A DNA stretch of 64,000 bases from assembly GCA_019973155.2 (NCBI GenBank), contig BPQB01000040.1:62001-126000 (forward strand). The letters run 5' to 3'. Both the position numbers and the translations under genes were made by a program. This document shows, in pieces, positions 45,695 through 58,410 of this stretch (position 1 is the first letter of the stretch; every line of letters begins with the position of its first letter). This stretch comes from Phanerochaete sordida (Eukaryota; Basidiomycota; Agaricomycetes; Polyporales; Phanerochaetaceae). The notes under the pieces are model-generated. The model ran no database searches, was not told where the DNA came from, and saw only the letters and a list, made by a program, of their open reading frames with translations.

Positions 45695-47579
45695 TTACTG
45701 CTTCTCGAGCTCGTCGACACTGCTGGACTCGCTGTCGGCATCCTCGCCGACGTCGCCGCGCCAGCCGTTCTCCTCGAGGTACGCCATGAACTTGCGGTCC
45801 TCGTCCTCGAGGTCGATGCCGGTCATGTCGGGCACGAAGAAGTACGTGACGAGGATGCCGGTGACGCCGCAGATCGCGGCGATGATGAACGTCCACTTCT
45901 TGCCGAGGTTGTTCTGGATCGGCGTGAACGCCTGCGTGCCGACCGCCGCGCCCGTCTTGCCGATCGCGGCCGAGAGCCCGTAGCACGTCCCGCGCACCGC
46001 CGTCGCGTACGACTCCGCGGACACGAGCCCGAGCATGTCGCCCGGGCCCATGTTCCCGAAGGACTGCATGAAGCCGTAGCTGCGCCCGTCAACGGCGCCG
46101 CGCACACACACACAAGGGCGGGGCACTCACAAGATGACGAAGAGCGGGATGATCTTCGTGATGCGGTCGTACGCGCAGCCGATGATGAGGCCGAAGACGA
46201 GGTAGCCGCTGAAGCCGAGCATCATCGTGTTGCGGCGCCCGAAGCGGTTGCAGAGGAACGCGCCGACGAAGACACCGGGCAGCGCGAGTGTGCCGAGGAG
46301 CAGCTGCCACTCCGCCGTGCGCTTCACGCTGCCGTCGTGGATGACGCTGCTGATGATCGTGCCCGAGAAGACGCCGTTCGGGAAGGTGACGAAGTCGTAG
46401 AGGAACCACGCGCCGCACGTGCCGATGAGGGCGCGCCAGTAGCGCTTGATGACAAGTCCGTACGGGACGCGGCCTGCGAGACCAGGTCAGCGGAAGCTAG
46501 GAGACGAGGAGACGAGAGCGGCGTACGCTTGATGGCGCCCTTCTTGTACAACATCGAGCTCAGCATCTTCATGCGGAAGTAGAAGACGGTGAGGGGCAAG
46601 AGGATGCCGATGCCGAAGCAGACGCGCCAGACGGTGTTGAGGTGGTCCTCGCCGGCAGCCGAGAGCACGATGAGGAAGACCGAGACCGCGAGCGGGCCGC
46701 CGAAGCTCAGCACGAAGTTGGTGACCATGATGAAGACGGGGCCGCGGTTCTTGATCATCTTCTCGTTCGCCGCCTCGCTAGCCGCCGTCGAGGACGCAGG
46801 ATATTCGCCGCCGACACCCTAAGAAGGCCATGTCAGCAGCGCGGAGCGATGACAGGCGGCGACACGTACGATACCAGTGATTCCGCGAGCGAAGGTCAGG
46901 AACCAGAAGAGGCCCTGGGGGCTGCCGTGTGCACCATGGGCCGCAGTGCCGAGGATGGCGCCGACGACGATGAACAGAGTCGTGCCAATCAGGGCAAACT
47001 TGCGACCGACACGGTCGCAAATCAGGCCGACGATAACCTGGCCGATGATGGCACCTAAGAAGAAGCGTCAGATAGTGTCGAGCGCTACCGTGTGAAGCAG
47101 GAATGCGACTTACCGACAAGGAGCGAGTTGGACACACGGGTCGAGACATCCGAAGTGTATGTCTTGGGGTACAACTGCTTGAATACAACCTGAGGAGTTC
47201 CGCATCAGCATATGCTATGCGAGGTGCTGCGGAGAGAAAACGTACGTTGGCCATGGTCATGAGGTTATTTTGGTCTTATGACACGGATTAGCTTCTCCCC
47301 ATCGCTACAACGATAAGCTATACTTACAACCATCACTAGCCGAGGGGTCAACTCAGAAGGATGGTGCAAAAAGTGGCATCAGACGCACCTGATGAGACCA
47401 AAGGCGGCAGCAGCGATGGTGAAGTACGCGCTGATCGCCTGCTTCTTGCTGAGGGCCGCAGGCTGGACGGCATGGCCCTGCTCGCCCCTGGCGTCGAGCG
47501 TGCTGAGAACAACCTGCTCCTTCTCCTCGACACCCTGGGGCATGTCGTCGCTGTCGCGTGATACCTTATCGACAGACAT
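45695..47579 (-). CDS. MFS transporter, glycerophosphoinositol-permease (GIT1)-like
   Basis: Minus-strand exons start at 47579 (MSVDKVSRDSDDMPQG). The 12-helix MFS fold is recognisable with family marks: SDGYQNNLMTMANVVFKQLY after helix 1, GAIIGQVIVGLICDRVGRK loop 2-3, GITGIGVGGEYPASS in helix 4, WFLYDFVTFPNGVFSG in helix 7, FGRRNTMM loop, and a cytosolic acidic C terminus (DIEDEDRKFMAYLEENG-like). Relatives in yeast (Git1) import glycerophosphoinositol or glycerophosphocholine with protons at the plasma membrane; others carry phosphate. The exact substrate is not certain. The exon for the Ser-Asp-Gly-Tyr motif is only 8 nt (47328-47335). A TATA element (GTTATATAGC, about 47658-47667) lies about 80 bp upstream. 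Convergent with the P450 cluster, so it could serve it, though this family is usually nutritional. Confidence 0.87.
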
Positions 47580-50253
47580 CGCGAGCGCAGGCGCGTCGGC
47601 GCGGGGGAAGCTCAGGGAAGGGCGACGGAGCACAGCACAAGCATGCTGCCCGCGCAGGTTATATAGCGACGCACGCCGCCTCCGCTGCGTTCCCAGGTCT
47701 GTCGCGCTGTGTCCTTCGAGGGGAGCAATTGGGCCGAGGTGGAAAGATGGGAGATCAGGCAGGGCGCGCACGTGCGTCCTATCGTGTGCGCCGCGTGTGG
47801 ATGCGTGTGGAGGCAGCGGATGCGCTGCCGCGCCCACGGTCACGTTTGCGCCTCGACGCCGCCGCCGCACGCATCGAGGCCTGCGATACCTGCCAGGCAC
47901 TGGAGTGCTCCCGCCCGACGCGCGGAGAGCAGTCGTTCAATGTTCTGCCTTCGTTCTGCCGTCTGCAGCCGTCTGCACATGTGCGCGACGTCAGTGCCCC
48001 GACGGACGCGCCGTCCTTGAGATGATCCGTACCTGCGTCGGCACATACCCTGTTCCTGAGAAGCGTGTCGAACTTCGTTGTCGCCGGAGAAGGGCAGAAG
48101 CCCTTTGGCGAAAACTTCAGTCCCTGAAACATGAACTGGCGTTCAGCGAGCGGGCGCAGGCTCGGAGTGAGGCCTGGCCGACATACCTCTTGTCAAACGT
48201 TCGAGGCAGGAATAGCTAACTGTAATATGTATCTCAAATAGGCGTGAGATTCTCTCGTGGATGACCGTCAAGTCCAGGGTTCAGTCGGTGGATGCCCTCG
48301 CCCGGCTCGCCGCCTGTTGGTGCGTCTTATCGGTAGCGCTCAAGATCTGATGGCGACATGCTTGCAGCGATATTCCACGCCGGACGTCTTCAGAAGCAGA
48401 TGCACTCCGGTGAAGCTCAAATCTTCTTGCCAAATACCCTGTGCACCTGGATCTTAGAGACGAGCATGACTTTCCCGCCACGCAGGGTGTGCCATGGGAT
48501 CATGAGGGATGTTAGGCGCTTAGATTATCGCCAGAGCCCTCCTGCAACCAATGTGTACTTCGCTGGGAAGTACTTCGAGAGGCCATGTACGATCTAATGA
48601 ACTACCGAAGGACTGAAAATACGTGCTACCAGCTTTGAAGATAGAGTAATAGGCCGCGGTTGCTTGCGCTTCCGTCGTAAACGGCGCAAAAATACTACGC
48701 TGTACTAAATAGCCTGAGTGCAGAACTCGTCAAGAAGTCGTGGCGTGCGCAAAAATACGCCCTTTCCCCCCGGAGACAATGAAAATGGAGTGCGTTTCAA
48801 AGGGCTCGAAAATTTATTTATGTAGACTCAGTGTGGTGCAAGCACGCCATGCTAAAATATATACTATACTTGTCGAGTACTTGTCGAAGCTTGGTGCCGA
48901 CAGTACTAAGTGCTGATTTTGCTGCTTTGTACGGCGGCGAGGCGGGAAAAGGAAAGGACTTACGGAGCGAGAAAGATCCGGATAGAACGACTGACGTAGT
49001 CCGTTGAATGACGATGATGCAGCTTCTGACGCAAAAACGGAAGCCTTTACGAAGGCGAGCGCACTCACATCCGCCCAGCGCTCAGCGTCAGTGTAGGTCT
49101 AAGCGACTTACGGCGTGCACTGCTCAATATTCAATCGCAAATTACTGTACGACCTGGCCATAGCGGGGCTAACGCAGGATCTCCGTTCCAGATGGGGTAA
49201 GCGCACGTCGGTGATGCGCCTGACGCGCTATCACGAAGTATGGTCGTCGAGGCACCCGAGGAGCTCGCCGCGCACACGACCCGCCTTCGATCTCTCACGC
49301 GACGTCGCCAATCCAGATCTCCCGTGAAAGCTGTCCGTTGTGCTTTCTACCACCGATGTCATCTGCGCGCGATTGCGCGGCAAATTCGCCGCGTCGCTGC
49401 TTGTGGCACTGTCGTGATGCTCTCGTCTTGCGTTGACATTGAGCGATGCGAACACGCGCCCGCTGTTTGCACTTGAAGCTTGTGCATGGGACACCGTGGA
49501 TGTCGGACTGCGCGTGACAGTACTTCGGACAAAGTGTGAAAGCAGAATGCCCTTCACAGCTGCGGCCGCTGCGCTGCGCTTTGGTTTGGCAAATTCTAGG
49601 CGTTCGCCCTGGCTTCGTCGCCGCGCGGCGATGATAGGCCTCGGCCAAGAATAACCTTGCCAACAACGCAGCGCTCGTGCGCGGTGCAAACCCAAGACCG
49701 ACAGAGGGCGTTGATAGTAGGTGATACAATGATGCCTAGAGCCATAAACCGCCCGACGACCGGTCGAATGAGAAGGACGCGCTGGGGGACAGAGCAAGAG
49801 AGACTTGCAGGGGCGTCGTCGCCTCCACAGCCACTGTATGAGCAGAAATGAAGTGGCATGTAGCTGGGTGGTGATAATAAAGAGGGTAGAGACGTCAACG
49901 AGGTCGGCGATCGTGGCAAAGCTCAGGGTGTCGCAATAGGCGCCAAAAGGTTCAACAGCGTCCCGCCGGCTCGCAGTGACCAGTAACCAGCTCGTTCCTT
50001 CCTCCCATCTCTCCTTCCATCCACTCCTCCCTTCTTGTCGCGACTACCCCCTCGCACGGCTCTGGAAAGCCTGTGCTTCGACGACTACAACGGCTGTCCT
50101 GATCCCTAGCTCGGCCCACGAACTTGACGAAGCTACCACGACATCGTATCGCGACCTAGCCCACCCTTACGGTTTCCCCTCCGCCAGGCTACAGGCACAC
50201 GCTGCATCCCTCTAGCTCTCGACTAAGACGAGTCTTCAGTTGCTCAGCTGCCT
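47580..50253. other. Gene-poor stretch upstream of the transporter and the LIM-RhoGAP gene
   Basis: It begins with the transporter promoter and ends with a CT-rich leader (about 49980-50230) before the ATG at 50254. The open frames between (for example around 48.36-48.6 kb and 49.2-49.8 kb) lack domains and consistent splicing. No gene is supported. Confidence 0.4.
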
Positions 50254-53200
50254 ATGGCTGCGCTGTCCTCCAATGTCATGGCGCAGAACGTCCCCGATCC
50301 CGCTATGCTCACTGAAAACCGCATGTGTCCTGGGTGCAAGGAGTCGGTGGTAACGGAGAACGGGGGCGTGGTGGTTGCCTTTGGGTACGTGTCCACGTAT
50401 TCTAGGATAGCGTGAAGAGTCTTAATGTGACTGTTCCGCAGTCAATCATACTTCCACATAGACTGCTTCCGGTGTGCAAAGTGCCACCAGCAAGTCACCG
50501 CGGACACGAACCTACTCCTGCTCTCCGATGGGTCCCCTGTATGCGCCAATTGCTCCTACTGCTGCAATGTCTGTGGGCAGCCCATCCTTGACGAGGCGAT
50601 TATGACGGGCGACGACTCGTACCACGCCCACTGTTTCAATTGCAAGGTCTGCAAGAAGCGGATAGAGGAGCTCGTATTCGCCAAGACAAGTCAGGGTATA
50701 TATTGTATGCCGTGTCACAGCGAGCGTGTTGCAAGAAGCAAACGTCATTTGGAGAGAAAAGAGCGAGAGAAGAAGGAGAGGGAGCGGCAAGCACAGGCCG
50801 AGGCCGCTGCTGCCTACGATGCTATCACTACCACCGGTGCTGTGAGTCCTAAGCAGTGCAGCAACATATCAACACTCTAACGGTGATACTCGCAGGAGAA
50901 CAACGCGTCTTCGAAGGCCGGAACTCCTTCGACTGCGCCTTCCTCCAGTACGCGTTCAGGCACACCCCGGACCTCGGAGTTCGCCACTGCTCACGCACCA
51001 TCGCCGACAAGAGCCACACAGTCAGCGCATCCATCTCCTGATCCTCGCCAACAGCATTTTGCGGCGACCAACGCATCAGCGTCGTCGGGCACTACCCCAT
51101 CTGTTACATCGGCAGCCGCGCATGGCGCTCTTCAAAGGTCAGGGACGCTGCAAAACGGACTCCCATCCGCCCCCAACCAATACACTCAGCAACATCGAGA
51201 ACGCGAGCGCGAGCGCGAAGCTGCCGCGACACCTGACCATATGCGCTCGACTTCTATTCCCCCCGCCAACCAGGAGATGCTTGGCGTGCCTTCTAATGGG
51301 ATGCAGCAAGCGCTTCAGAAACGCCCGAGCTTTGACGACCGTCCGCTCAACGTCGTCACAGATCAAAATGGCGGTGGAGACTTGTCGTCGAACGCGCCGA
51401 ACCAGACCGGAATGCTCTCGCCCGATGGGCCGACATCGCGCAAAGCGAAGCGACAGTCGATCAACCCCGGCCTGGTCATGTCGTTCAACAACATACCACA
51501 AGGCCCAAGCTCGCCTTCGACCTCGCCTTCGACCCCGCACGCACCACAGATGAATGGCAAGCCGCGCTCACCCTTGCGCGAGCAGTTCGCGAACGACGTG
51601 CGCGCGTCGCCCCCCGCGTTCACTCGCGCGGACAGCCGGCAGTCCCCCTCGATACCCCGCATGCAGCTCGATACCTCGGACACCCTGCACGACCGCCAAT
51701 ACACGGGCCGGACCCGTTCCGCGTCGAGCAGCGATACCCAGCGCGTCGCGCAGCACGAACTCATGCAGCGCGAACGCTCGCGGTCGCCCATGCGCCTCAG
51801 CATCACCCTCGACCGCGTCCCCGCGCGCACGAGCAGCCGCGCCGAGCTTCGCAGCGACACTGCGCCGCCCGCTTTCGCGCCCGACACCGGCCGCCGCACA
51901 CCCCAGTTCGCGCCCGAGGGCCGCGCGTCGCCGAGCCTCAACGTCCCCAACGGCAGCCCGCTCGCGCGGCAGAAGTCGCTCGACAACAGGCATCGGAACA
52001 GCGTTTCGTCCCTTGGACAGACAATTGAGCTGCCGTCGCGATCACGCAGTACGTCTCGCCCGACGTCGCCCGCCCACAAGGTCGATGTCCCCCGCGGCGT
52101 AGAGAGTGGGACGGACACTGAGGCTGAGGGAGAAGAGGAGTTCCACGCGCAGAAGGAGTCGGTTCGGGAAAGCCTTCCGCCATTGCCGCCACCGAAGGAG
52201 AGCAAAGGGCCGAAGGCGGGTATGCGGCCGCCTCAGCTGAAGCTCGACTCTTCGCACGCCCCAGACGACGAGCATGATGATCAGACCCAGGTCGACAGTG
52301 CTGACGTGTCCGAAGAGTACCTGCACGACGAAGTGCTTGTGGAGAGCACTTCGCATTCGACGTTCATCGCCCCCGCACTCCCGCCCATCCGCTTCAGCAT
52401 GGGCGGAGCCGACTTTGCCGAGCTGCTGAAATCTGTGGGTGGACCGGAAGGCCTTAAAGCACTCGACAAGATCGCGGAGGGCCAGGTACCGGTCACGCCA
52501 CCACCTACCGCAACACAGCCCGTTACGCCCACCGGTGGCAGGGACCTCAGCGCAGACGCGACGCCCGTGAAGCGCCGCGAACCGCCCCTCAACCGGAGCC
52601 AGTCGCCTCACTCGATCGCAGTGTCGTCGCCATCCGACAGTGCAGCGCGCCCGCCGATGCAGCGCTCGCAGTCGTCGGAGCCGGTGCGGGAAGGGCGCCC
52701 GGGCAAGCCGCGGTACGAGGACCAGACGGTATATAAGCGCGAGCGACTGGACTCGAATGCGTCGCTCCCGCCGAACGCACGCGCGCACATCACGCTGACG
52801 ACGCCGGAGAACACGACGTCGAGCATCGCGCGCCCGGACACGTCGGACCTCGTACGACGCCGCCTGCAGGAGGCGCTGAACGAGTCGATCGAGCGTGGCG
52901 CGGCGTATGTCAAGCTCGACCCCGAGTTCATCGGCGCCATCATCATGCTCCTGAACCAGCGACAGGAGGAGTTTGTGGACATGAAGCGGAAGCTGGATGG
53001 CATGAAGGTGAGTGGGAGCGCTTATAATGTCGTGCGGGTGCTAAGTCTTCCCTGTCTTGTGCAGCGTGCGAGCCAGCAGTACGTCGATGGCATGACAGTC
53101 GCTCAGACAGAGTACGATAAGGAGCTCAAGGCACGGCGAGACGCTGAGGCTGAGGTGACACGTCTGCGGGTCCTCCTGTCGAGCCAGGCTGTCCGCATGA

Positions 53201-54974
53201 AAGCGATGACCGGAGACACCAAGAAGCAGGAGGTGCAGAGACAGCTCTCTCAGGAGCTCACTGAAAGCTTGTCGTCACTGGAACGTGATCTATCGAAGCT
53301 AAAGGTCGAGCGAGACATGACGTTGGCGGAAGTAGAGGAGTTGTCCGCATCAAAGAGGTAAGGAGGCCCTCCCTCCCGAGACATGTCTGTATGCTCACAT
53401 ATGTGCTCCTCAGCTCGAACAGCATAGCATCCGACGCCGTCGACGAGTCCGTGCGGCTGAGCAAAGCACTGTCCATCCGGTTCGACAACATCAAGAACCA
53501 GTACCAAAACGACCTGCTCCCGCTCACCGCACAGCGAGAGGGCCTGGTGAGGGAGATCACGGAGCTCCGGGCCTCGCGCGACGCATACCTCGAGGAGACG
53601 ACGATGCTCAGCGCGCGCAACGAAGAGCTCGCGCAGCTGCACGCACAGTACTATCGGCGGATGGAGATCTCCGCCGACGGCATGTCTGAGCAGAGCGGGC
53701 GCGACTCGTCGCTCGACAAGGCGCGGCCGCCGGGCATCGCAGCGTCTGCGACGTCGTCCACGACGGCCGTCTCCGAGGAGTCCGTCGACCAGCGGTACGT
53801 CAAAATCAGCAAGCAGGACGCGGCCGAGGTGCAGACGCCGCAGCCGCGGGGCAAGTTCAAGTGGCCCGGGTACCGCAACCAGCCCGCGAAGGAGCACGCG
53901 TCGCACATGTCCGAGTCGACGAAGGCGAAGCCGCGCATCGAGCACAACTTCCAGCAGGTCAACGGCCTGCGTGTCGCGCGGTGCGACCACTGTGGAGACA
54001 AGATGTGGGGTTCCATCATGCGGTGTGGAAGTGAGTACTTGCTGAGCTGTGCAACGGCATTCGTGCTGATTGTGAAATGTAGCTTGTAACATCGCCGTGC
54101 ACCACCGCTGTCTCCAGTTGGTACACTTGCCATGCTCGCAGCAAGCGAACGGCAAGACCGACCATGCGATACAGCCTGCGCCGGGCCCCTCAATGTTCGG
54201 CCGCGACCTCACGGAGCAAGTTCGTGCGGATTCGAAAGACGAAGACCGCGTCATCCCAGTCATCGTAGAGAAGTGTATCGACGCCGTGGATACGCTTGGT
54301 GCGTTGTTTATGCTCGGCCGCGATCACTGGTCTGACCCGTACGTGCAGCTCTCGATTACGAGGGTATCTACCGCAAGACTGGTGGCTCTGGCCAATCGAA
54401 GGCCATCACGCAGCTCTTCGAGCGGGGCGACTACGCTTCGTTCGATCTGCGGGATAACGACCGCTTCAACGATATCTGCAGCGTCACTTCAGTGTTGAAG
54501 ACGTATTTCCGGTCACTACCCGACCCGCTGCTGACATATCAGCTGCACGAACGGTTCATCTACGCTGCAAACCTCAAGGACCCGGCCCAGAAGGGCCAGG
54601 CAATCACGGAGCTGGTGGCGGAGCTGCCGAGGGAGCACTACTATACGACACGGGCGCTTATGCTCCATCTGCATCGGTGAGCCCTGCGCTTCGCGCACTG
54701 TCTGGTCGGTGTACTGACGCGACACTGCAGCGTCGCACAGCGCAGCGAAAAGAACCTCATGCACGCCCGCAACCTCGGCGTCGTCTTCGGACGTACGTAA
54801 CGCTCGCGCGTAGTCATCTCTCCCTGCATGCTGACGCGGCCTACAGCGACATTAATGCGCTCGCGCGACCCGAACGCCGAGTTCAGCGACATGGCGGGCA
54901 AGGCCCTGTCCGTCGAGTGGCTCGTCGAGAACGCGCCGACCGTCTTCGAGCAGCACGCCGCTGACTCGCCATAG
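50254..54974 (+). CDS. Rho GTPase-activating protein with two LIM domains, coiled coil and C1 domain
   Basis: Nine exons (50254-50384, 50442-50841, 50896-53007, 53065-53357, 53414-54030, 54083-54298, 54349-54676, 54731-54792, 54847-54974) give 1,428 aa. Two LIM domains (about 25-81 and 85-137) show the zinc pairs CPGC, HIDCFRCAKC, CANC and CNVC, HAHCFNCKVC, CMPCH. A long Ser/Pro-rich linker (about 180-800) leads to a coiled coil (about 830-1010). A C1 domain starts at H1156 (HNFQQVNGLRVARCDHCG ... HHRCLQLVHLPC). The RhoGAP domain follows with arginine finger R1265 in GIYRKTGG, and VVFGPTLMR near the end. This layout matches fungal Rga-type proteins that switch off Cdc42/Rho1 in polarised growth and septation. 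All splice phases agree. Confidence 0.93.
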
Positions 54975-55675
54975 CGCGCCTCGCACCCTGTTTATCGCTC
55001 ACTTATGGGCGGGTGTCTGTACTAGCACGACGCGCCGCCCCCGTTACACCTTATGCCGTGCGCCCGCGAGCCCCCTTCTTTTGTTGTTCGCTTTTTTTTT
55101 TCCCGCTTTGCACCATAATCCGTGCCACCGTTCGTTCTCTTTCAGGTGAAATGTGGTTGGTTTTATTTCTGTTGTCCGCGCTTCGCTCGTTCTCTTCTGC
55201 CTTTCGTTTCGTGTCCGTCCTTTTCTGCTTCGCTGCTTACATGCGCCTTGGGTCTCGTCCGCGTACATACAACTATCCCCTCCCCGCCGCCAGCCAGTAC
55301 TTATACCCGGGGCCGCAGGCGTGCGCTGCCCCTCGTTTGGATATGTATATCATCATATATTCGGTACATTATTCGCAGTACATCTTGCATTGGGTCTTCA
55401 ATCACAGGTGTATCTATCTCTCTCCGAGCAGCTAAAGTGCATCGAAATCGCCCCCATATTGTAAGAGTAGCGCCGACGCTCGCAGGGCTTGAGTCTCATG
55501 CAGACAGCGTTCCTCGAGCTCGCCGCAGTGGTATTGGCACCGTTCGCGCACGCATGCCAGAGAACTCGTGAAAGCGTCAAGATTGCGTCTATCGGATGTG
55601 TATATCGTGCGAGCAACGAGACATGAATGTAGATAGCGAGCGAGCGAGGAGGGCAAGGACCGACCAGCCGAGCCT
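54975..55675. other. Convergent 3' region
   Basis: 3' flanks of the RhoGAP gene (T-rich run near 55.09 kb) and of PHS1. Short frames only, no gene. Confidence 0.45.
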
Positions 55676-56675
55676 TCACTGTGATTTTGGCTTGGCACCG
55701 AGTGTGCGTCCGGGGCCGACTCCGAGGACACGGCGGCGCTGCTTGATCATGTGCGTGTAGAGCACGTACAACGCTGTTGCAGCACGCATGAGCAGAATCC
55801 CCACAGCAAAGCGCACGAGGACACTCACAAGGCCACCAAATGCAGAACATCGCGCCGCGGAAGTAGTCGGCGGGGCCCCAGGACGCGAGGTCGGCGAGCG
55901 GCGGGAGCGTGCTCCAGATGAGCGCCGCCTCGGAGGACGCGCCGGTGGGGTAGAGCACCCAGAACGTCGTGTAGCGCAGCCAGAGCAGCGCGGCCGGCTC
56001 CGTGCCGAGCAGCGTGCACGCGTAGAAGACGTAGCGCACGACCTCGGTGAACGCCCACGAGAGCACCATGCTCGCGTACGCGGGGTGCGTGTGTGTCTGC
56101 GGGGCGTGTCAGCGAGCGGGTCAGCGCAGGGTGCGGCACAGGCGGGCGGCGACGTACGACCGGGAAGAAGTGCACGACGCCCCACACGACGAACAGCCGG
56201 CTGAAGACCTGCATGCCGACGGTCGGGAGCGGGCTGCGTACCCAGCGCAAGAGCGCGTGCACGACCTCGAGCACCGCGAGCGTCTGCACCGCCGCCGTGC
56301 GCGCGCCGACGGCCGCGTGCGTCGCCGCCGCGCGGCGCAGCAGCGGCGCGAGGCCCGCGGGCACGTACGCCTCGAGCGCGTGCCCCGCCGCGAAGCGCGG
56401 CGCGAGCCAGCCTGCGGGCGTCCCCGGCGCGCGCCCGTCGAGCAGGTGCGCGGCGGCGCCGAAGAGCACGTACGCCCAGCCGGCCGCGCTGACGAGGTTG
56501 TAGGCGACGAGGTAGGCCTTCAGCAGCGGCGAGGGGCCTGCGGGGGCGTGGCGGGGGAGGTGGGGGCGGGGCTGCGTCAGCGCGTCGCGTGCGCCGTCGT
56601 GGCAGGGCACGCACCTTTTGGCCCGCGTGCCGCAGCGGGTTTTGGGGACTCTTTCCACTCCTCGATCTTGGCCAT
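55676..56675 (-). CDS. PHS1: Very-long-chain 3-hydroxyacyl-CoA dehydratase (PHS1/HACD)
   Basis: Minus-strand exons 56675-56615, 56537-56158, 56096-55829 and 55773-55676 give 268 aa. Several membrane helices and the family signatures are present: YLVAYNLVSAAGWAYVLF, TLAVLEVVHALLRWVRS, MQVFSRLFVVWGVV, SWAFTEVVRYVFYA, and the catalytic block LRYTTFWVLYPTGASSE with the Tyr and Glu needed for dehydration. It ends with WWPSLYVLYTHMIKQRR and a Lys-containing tail. The enzyme removes water from 3-hydroxyacyl-CoA in the ER elongation cycle that makes very-long-chain acids for sphingolipids. The loop between the first two helices is Ala/Pro rich and somewhat long. Start chosen at MAKIEEWKESPK. Confidence 0.92.
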
Positions 56676-57104
56676 TTCGTGCTATGTGCGTGTGTTCAGG
56701 ACGTCGGCTAGCCTCGAGAGGGCGTGGAAGATGGTGGGTGTCCACGAAGAACGGTGTGCCGGAGCAAGAGCGCTGTTCGCGGTCTCCCCAAGGGGTGATG
56801 CAGGCCGCGCTTCGCGGGAAGGCTCCCAGGCCACGTCAACGACGGCAACAACACGCACGCTCCAGCATGTATGCGGCGCAGTCGACGGATGCTGCATGTG
56901 CTCATTATGTGGATCCTGTACGATACGGAATCTGCAATCCAAGAGCGAGGTCATAATCATAAGGTCGGTATGGTAAAACTACAATGTCTGCAAGCGGAAA
57001 TCGAACACGCATATTACAGTATAAACATCCCAAACGCTCCTCCATCGAACCGTAACTGCAACGTGCCGAAGGGTGAGTGAAGAACGGTACAAGAGGGGTA
57101 GTGA
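56676..57104. other. Intergenic region between PHS1 and the bZIP gene
   Basis: PHS1 promoter side and bZIP 3' side. A tRNA-like string near 57.0 kb does not fold. No feature supported. Confidence 0.45.
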
Positions 57105-58030
57105 TCATGACGGCTTAGGGGCACCTGCATCCTCCTTCGCCCCCTCTTTCTCGCCGTTCACAACGGGTTGTGGTTGAGGTGGCTGCGGTGCGGAGGATTG
57201 GTCAAGGTGTGCGTGCGGGGGTGGCTGTTGGTCTGGAAGAATGGGTGGAGGTGGTGGAGGCACGGAGCCGGGGTTCATCATCTGCGCTTGTGCGAGCGCG
57301 GCCCGGAGCTGGGCGTTCTCGATGCGCAGCTGGTCGACGAGCTGCCGGCAGTCTTCCCAGCGACGGTTGGCCTCGTCCGCCGACGCGAGTGCGGCGTCGA
57401 GCAGCTGTGACCGTGACTCGAGCGCCTTCACGTGTCTGCGGTGCGGGTCAGCGGCCTGACACGCGCGCAATGAATGACGTGAGGTGCTTACTGGTCTCGC
57501 CGCTCCCTGAACGCGCGCTGCGCCTTCCTGTTCTGCTCCGCCCGCTTGCTCGTGCTCAGCGGCCGGTTCGCCCCCCCGTCTGAGGGCGGCCCCTCTGCCT
57601 GTGGCGGCGGGGGCGGTGGAGGATGCGTCATGCCCCCGGGCGTATAGTCGCCATGCGGTATGTACGTGTAGGGCATGCCCGGCGGTGGACCCAGGTGCGG
57701 AGGGTGCATTAGCGTGTGCGGCGGGGGAGGCATGATGCCTGGGGGTGGTGGGTGCATGCCCTGCGGTGGCGGCGGGGGCGGAGGCTGGCTCTCCTGAGCC
57801 GTGGGTGGCGACTTGCGCTTGCGCGAGCCCTTGGGAGCGGCCTGGCCGCCGGCAGACTGGTCATCGTGGAGGCGGAGGACGGTTTGGAAGGGCCCGGGCT
57901 GGTGCTGCTGGTGCGGGGGCGGGGCGAGGGAGGTGTCGGAGGGGTTCACCGTCGAGGACGGTGCGACGGTCTGGGGCGCATTCTGCTGTGACGCTGGCTG
58001 CTGTTGATGGTATGAAGATGCTGCGAGCAT
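57105..58030 (-). CDS. AP-1-like bZIP transcription factor
   Basis: Minus-strand exons 58030-57492 and 57435-57105 give 289 aa. The N-terminal 150 residues are Gln/Pro/His rich (activation-type low complexity, several PPPPP runs). The basic region SKRAEQNRKAQRAFRERRDQ has the N-x7-R and NxxAQxxFR signature of Yap1/Pap1-type bZIP proteins, followed by a heptad-patterned zipper (HVKALESRSQLLDAAL ... LVDQLRIENAQLRAALAQ). The intron splits the codon after RRD. The C-terminal tail is Pro-rich. No Cys-rich redox domain of true Yap1 is seen, so it is not a Yap1 orthologue in the strict sense. Probable nuclear regulator; target genes unknown. Confidence 0.85.
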
Positions 58031-58137
58031 GGAAAAGAGCGTAAATCGAACAAAACCCAACAGTGTCTTACTAAGAGGGCGGAGTGCAAAACACCAAGCG
58101 CCCGCTCCGGCCTCCCGCCGGTATGACAGGCGCGGCA

Positions 58138-58410
58138 TTACCCGGGCCCCGGTCCTCGGCGGCCCTCTCGCCTGGCGCGCACGGGCGTCTTCGGCCTCCT
58201 CGGCGCAGCATCCCCCATCTCCCTGCGGCCTCGCCGCCCGCCTCCTCCACCGCCGCCGCCAGGACGCGCTCCTCCTCGAAAAGCCAGAGGTACAAGGACA
58301 GTCGTGTGCTCACCCTTTTCCCAGTACCGCCTGTCCAGCTCCTCCATCGCGTACAGCTCTTCTGTCTTTATGGTAACCTCGGTCGGATGAATGAGCTGCA
58401 CGATGTCCAT
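58138..58410 (-). CDS. Possible small gene, unrecognised
   Basis: The frame starts MDIVQLIHPTEVTIKTEELY and continues AMEELDRRYWEKG before turning into Gly/Arg-rich sequence that looks like GC-driven readthrough. A GTGAGC donor right after the WEKG codons suggests a short first exon (about 58410-58310) spliced to the Glu/Ala-rich frame downstream (EEERVLAAAVEEAGG). A TATATAT element at about 58510 on the same strand would fit a start here. No family recognised; it may be noise. Confidence 0.28.
   Translation of the reverse strand: MDIVQLIHPTEVTIKTEELYAMEELDRRYWEKGEHTTVLVPLAFRGGARPGGGGGGGGRRGRREMGDAAPRRPKTPVRARREGRRGPGPG

Noticed and set aside
49231..49797. 188-codon minus-strand frame near 49.5 kb
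   Set aside because: Starts and ends in gene-poor DNA, no recognisable domain, no introns, and several competing frames of similar length.
56985..57065. Possible tRNA-Tyr on the minus strand
   Set aside because: A GTA anticodon-like loop and TTCGATT are present, but the acceptor and T stems do not pair.
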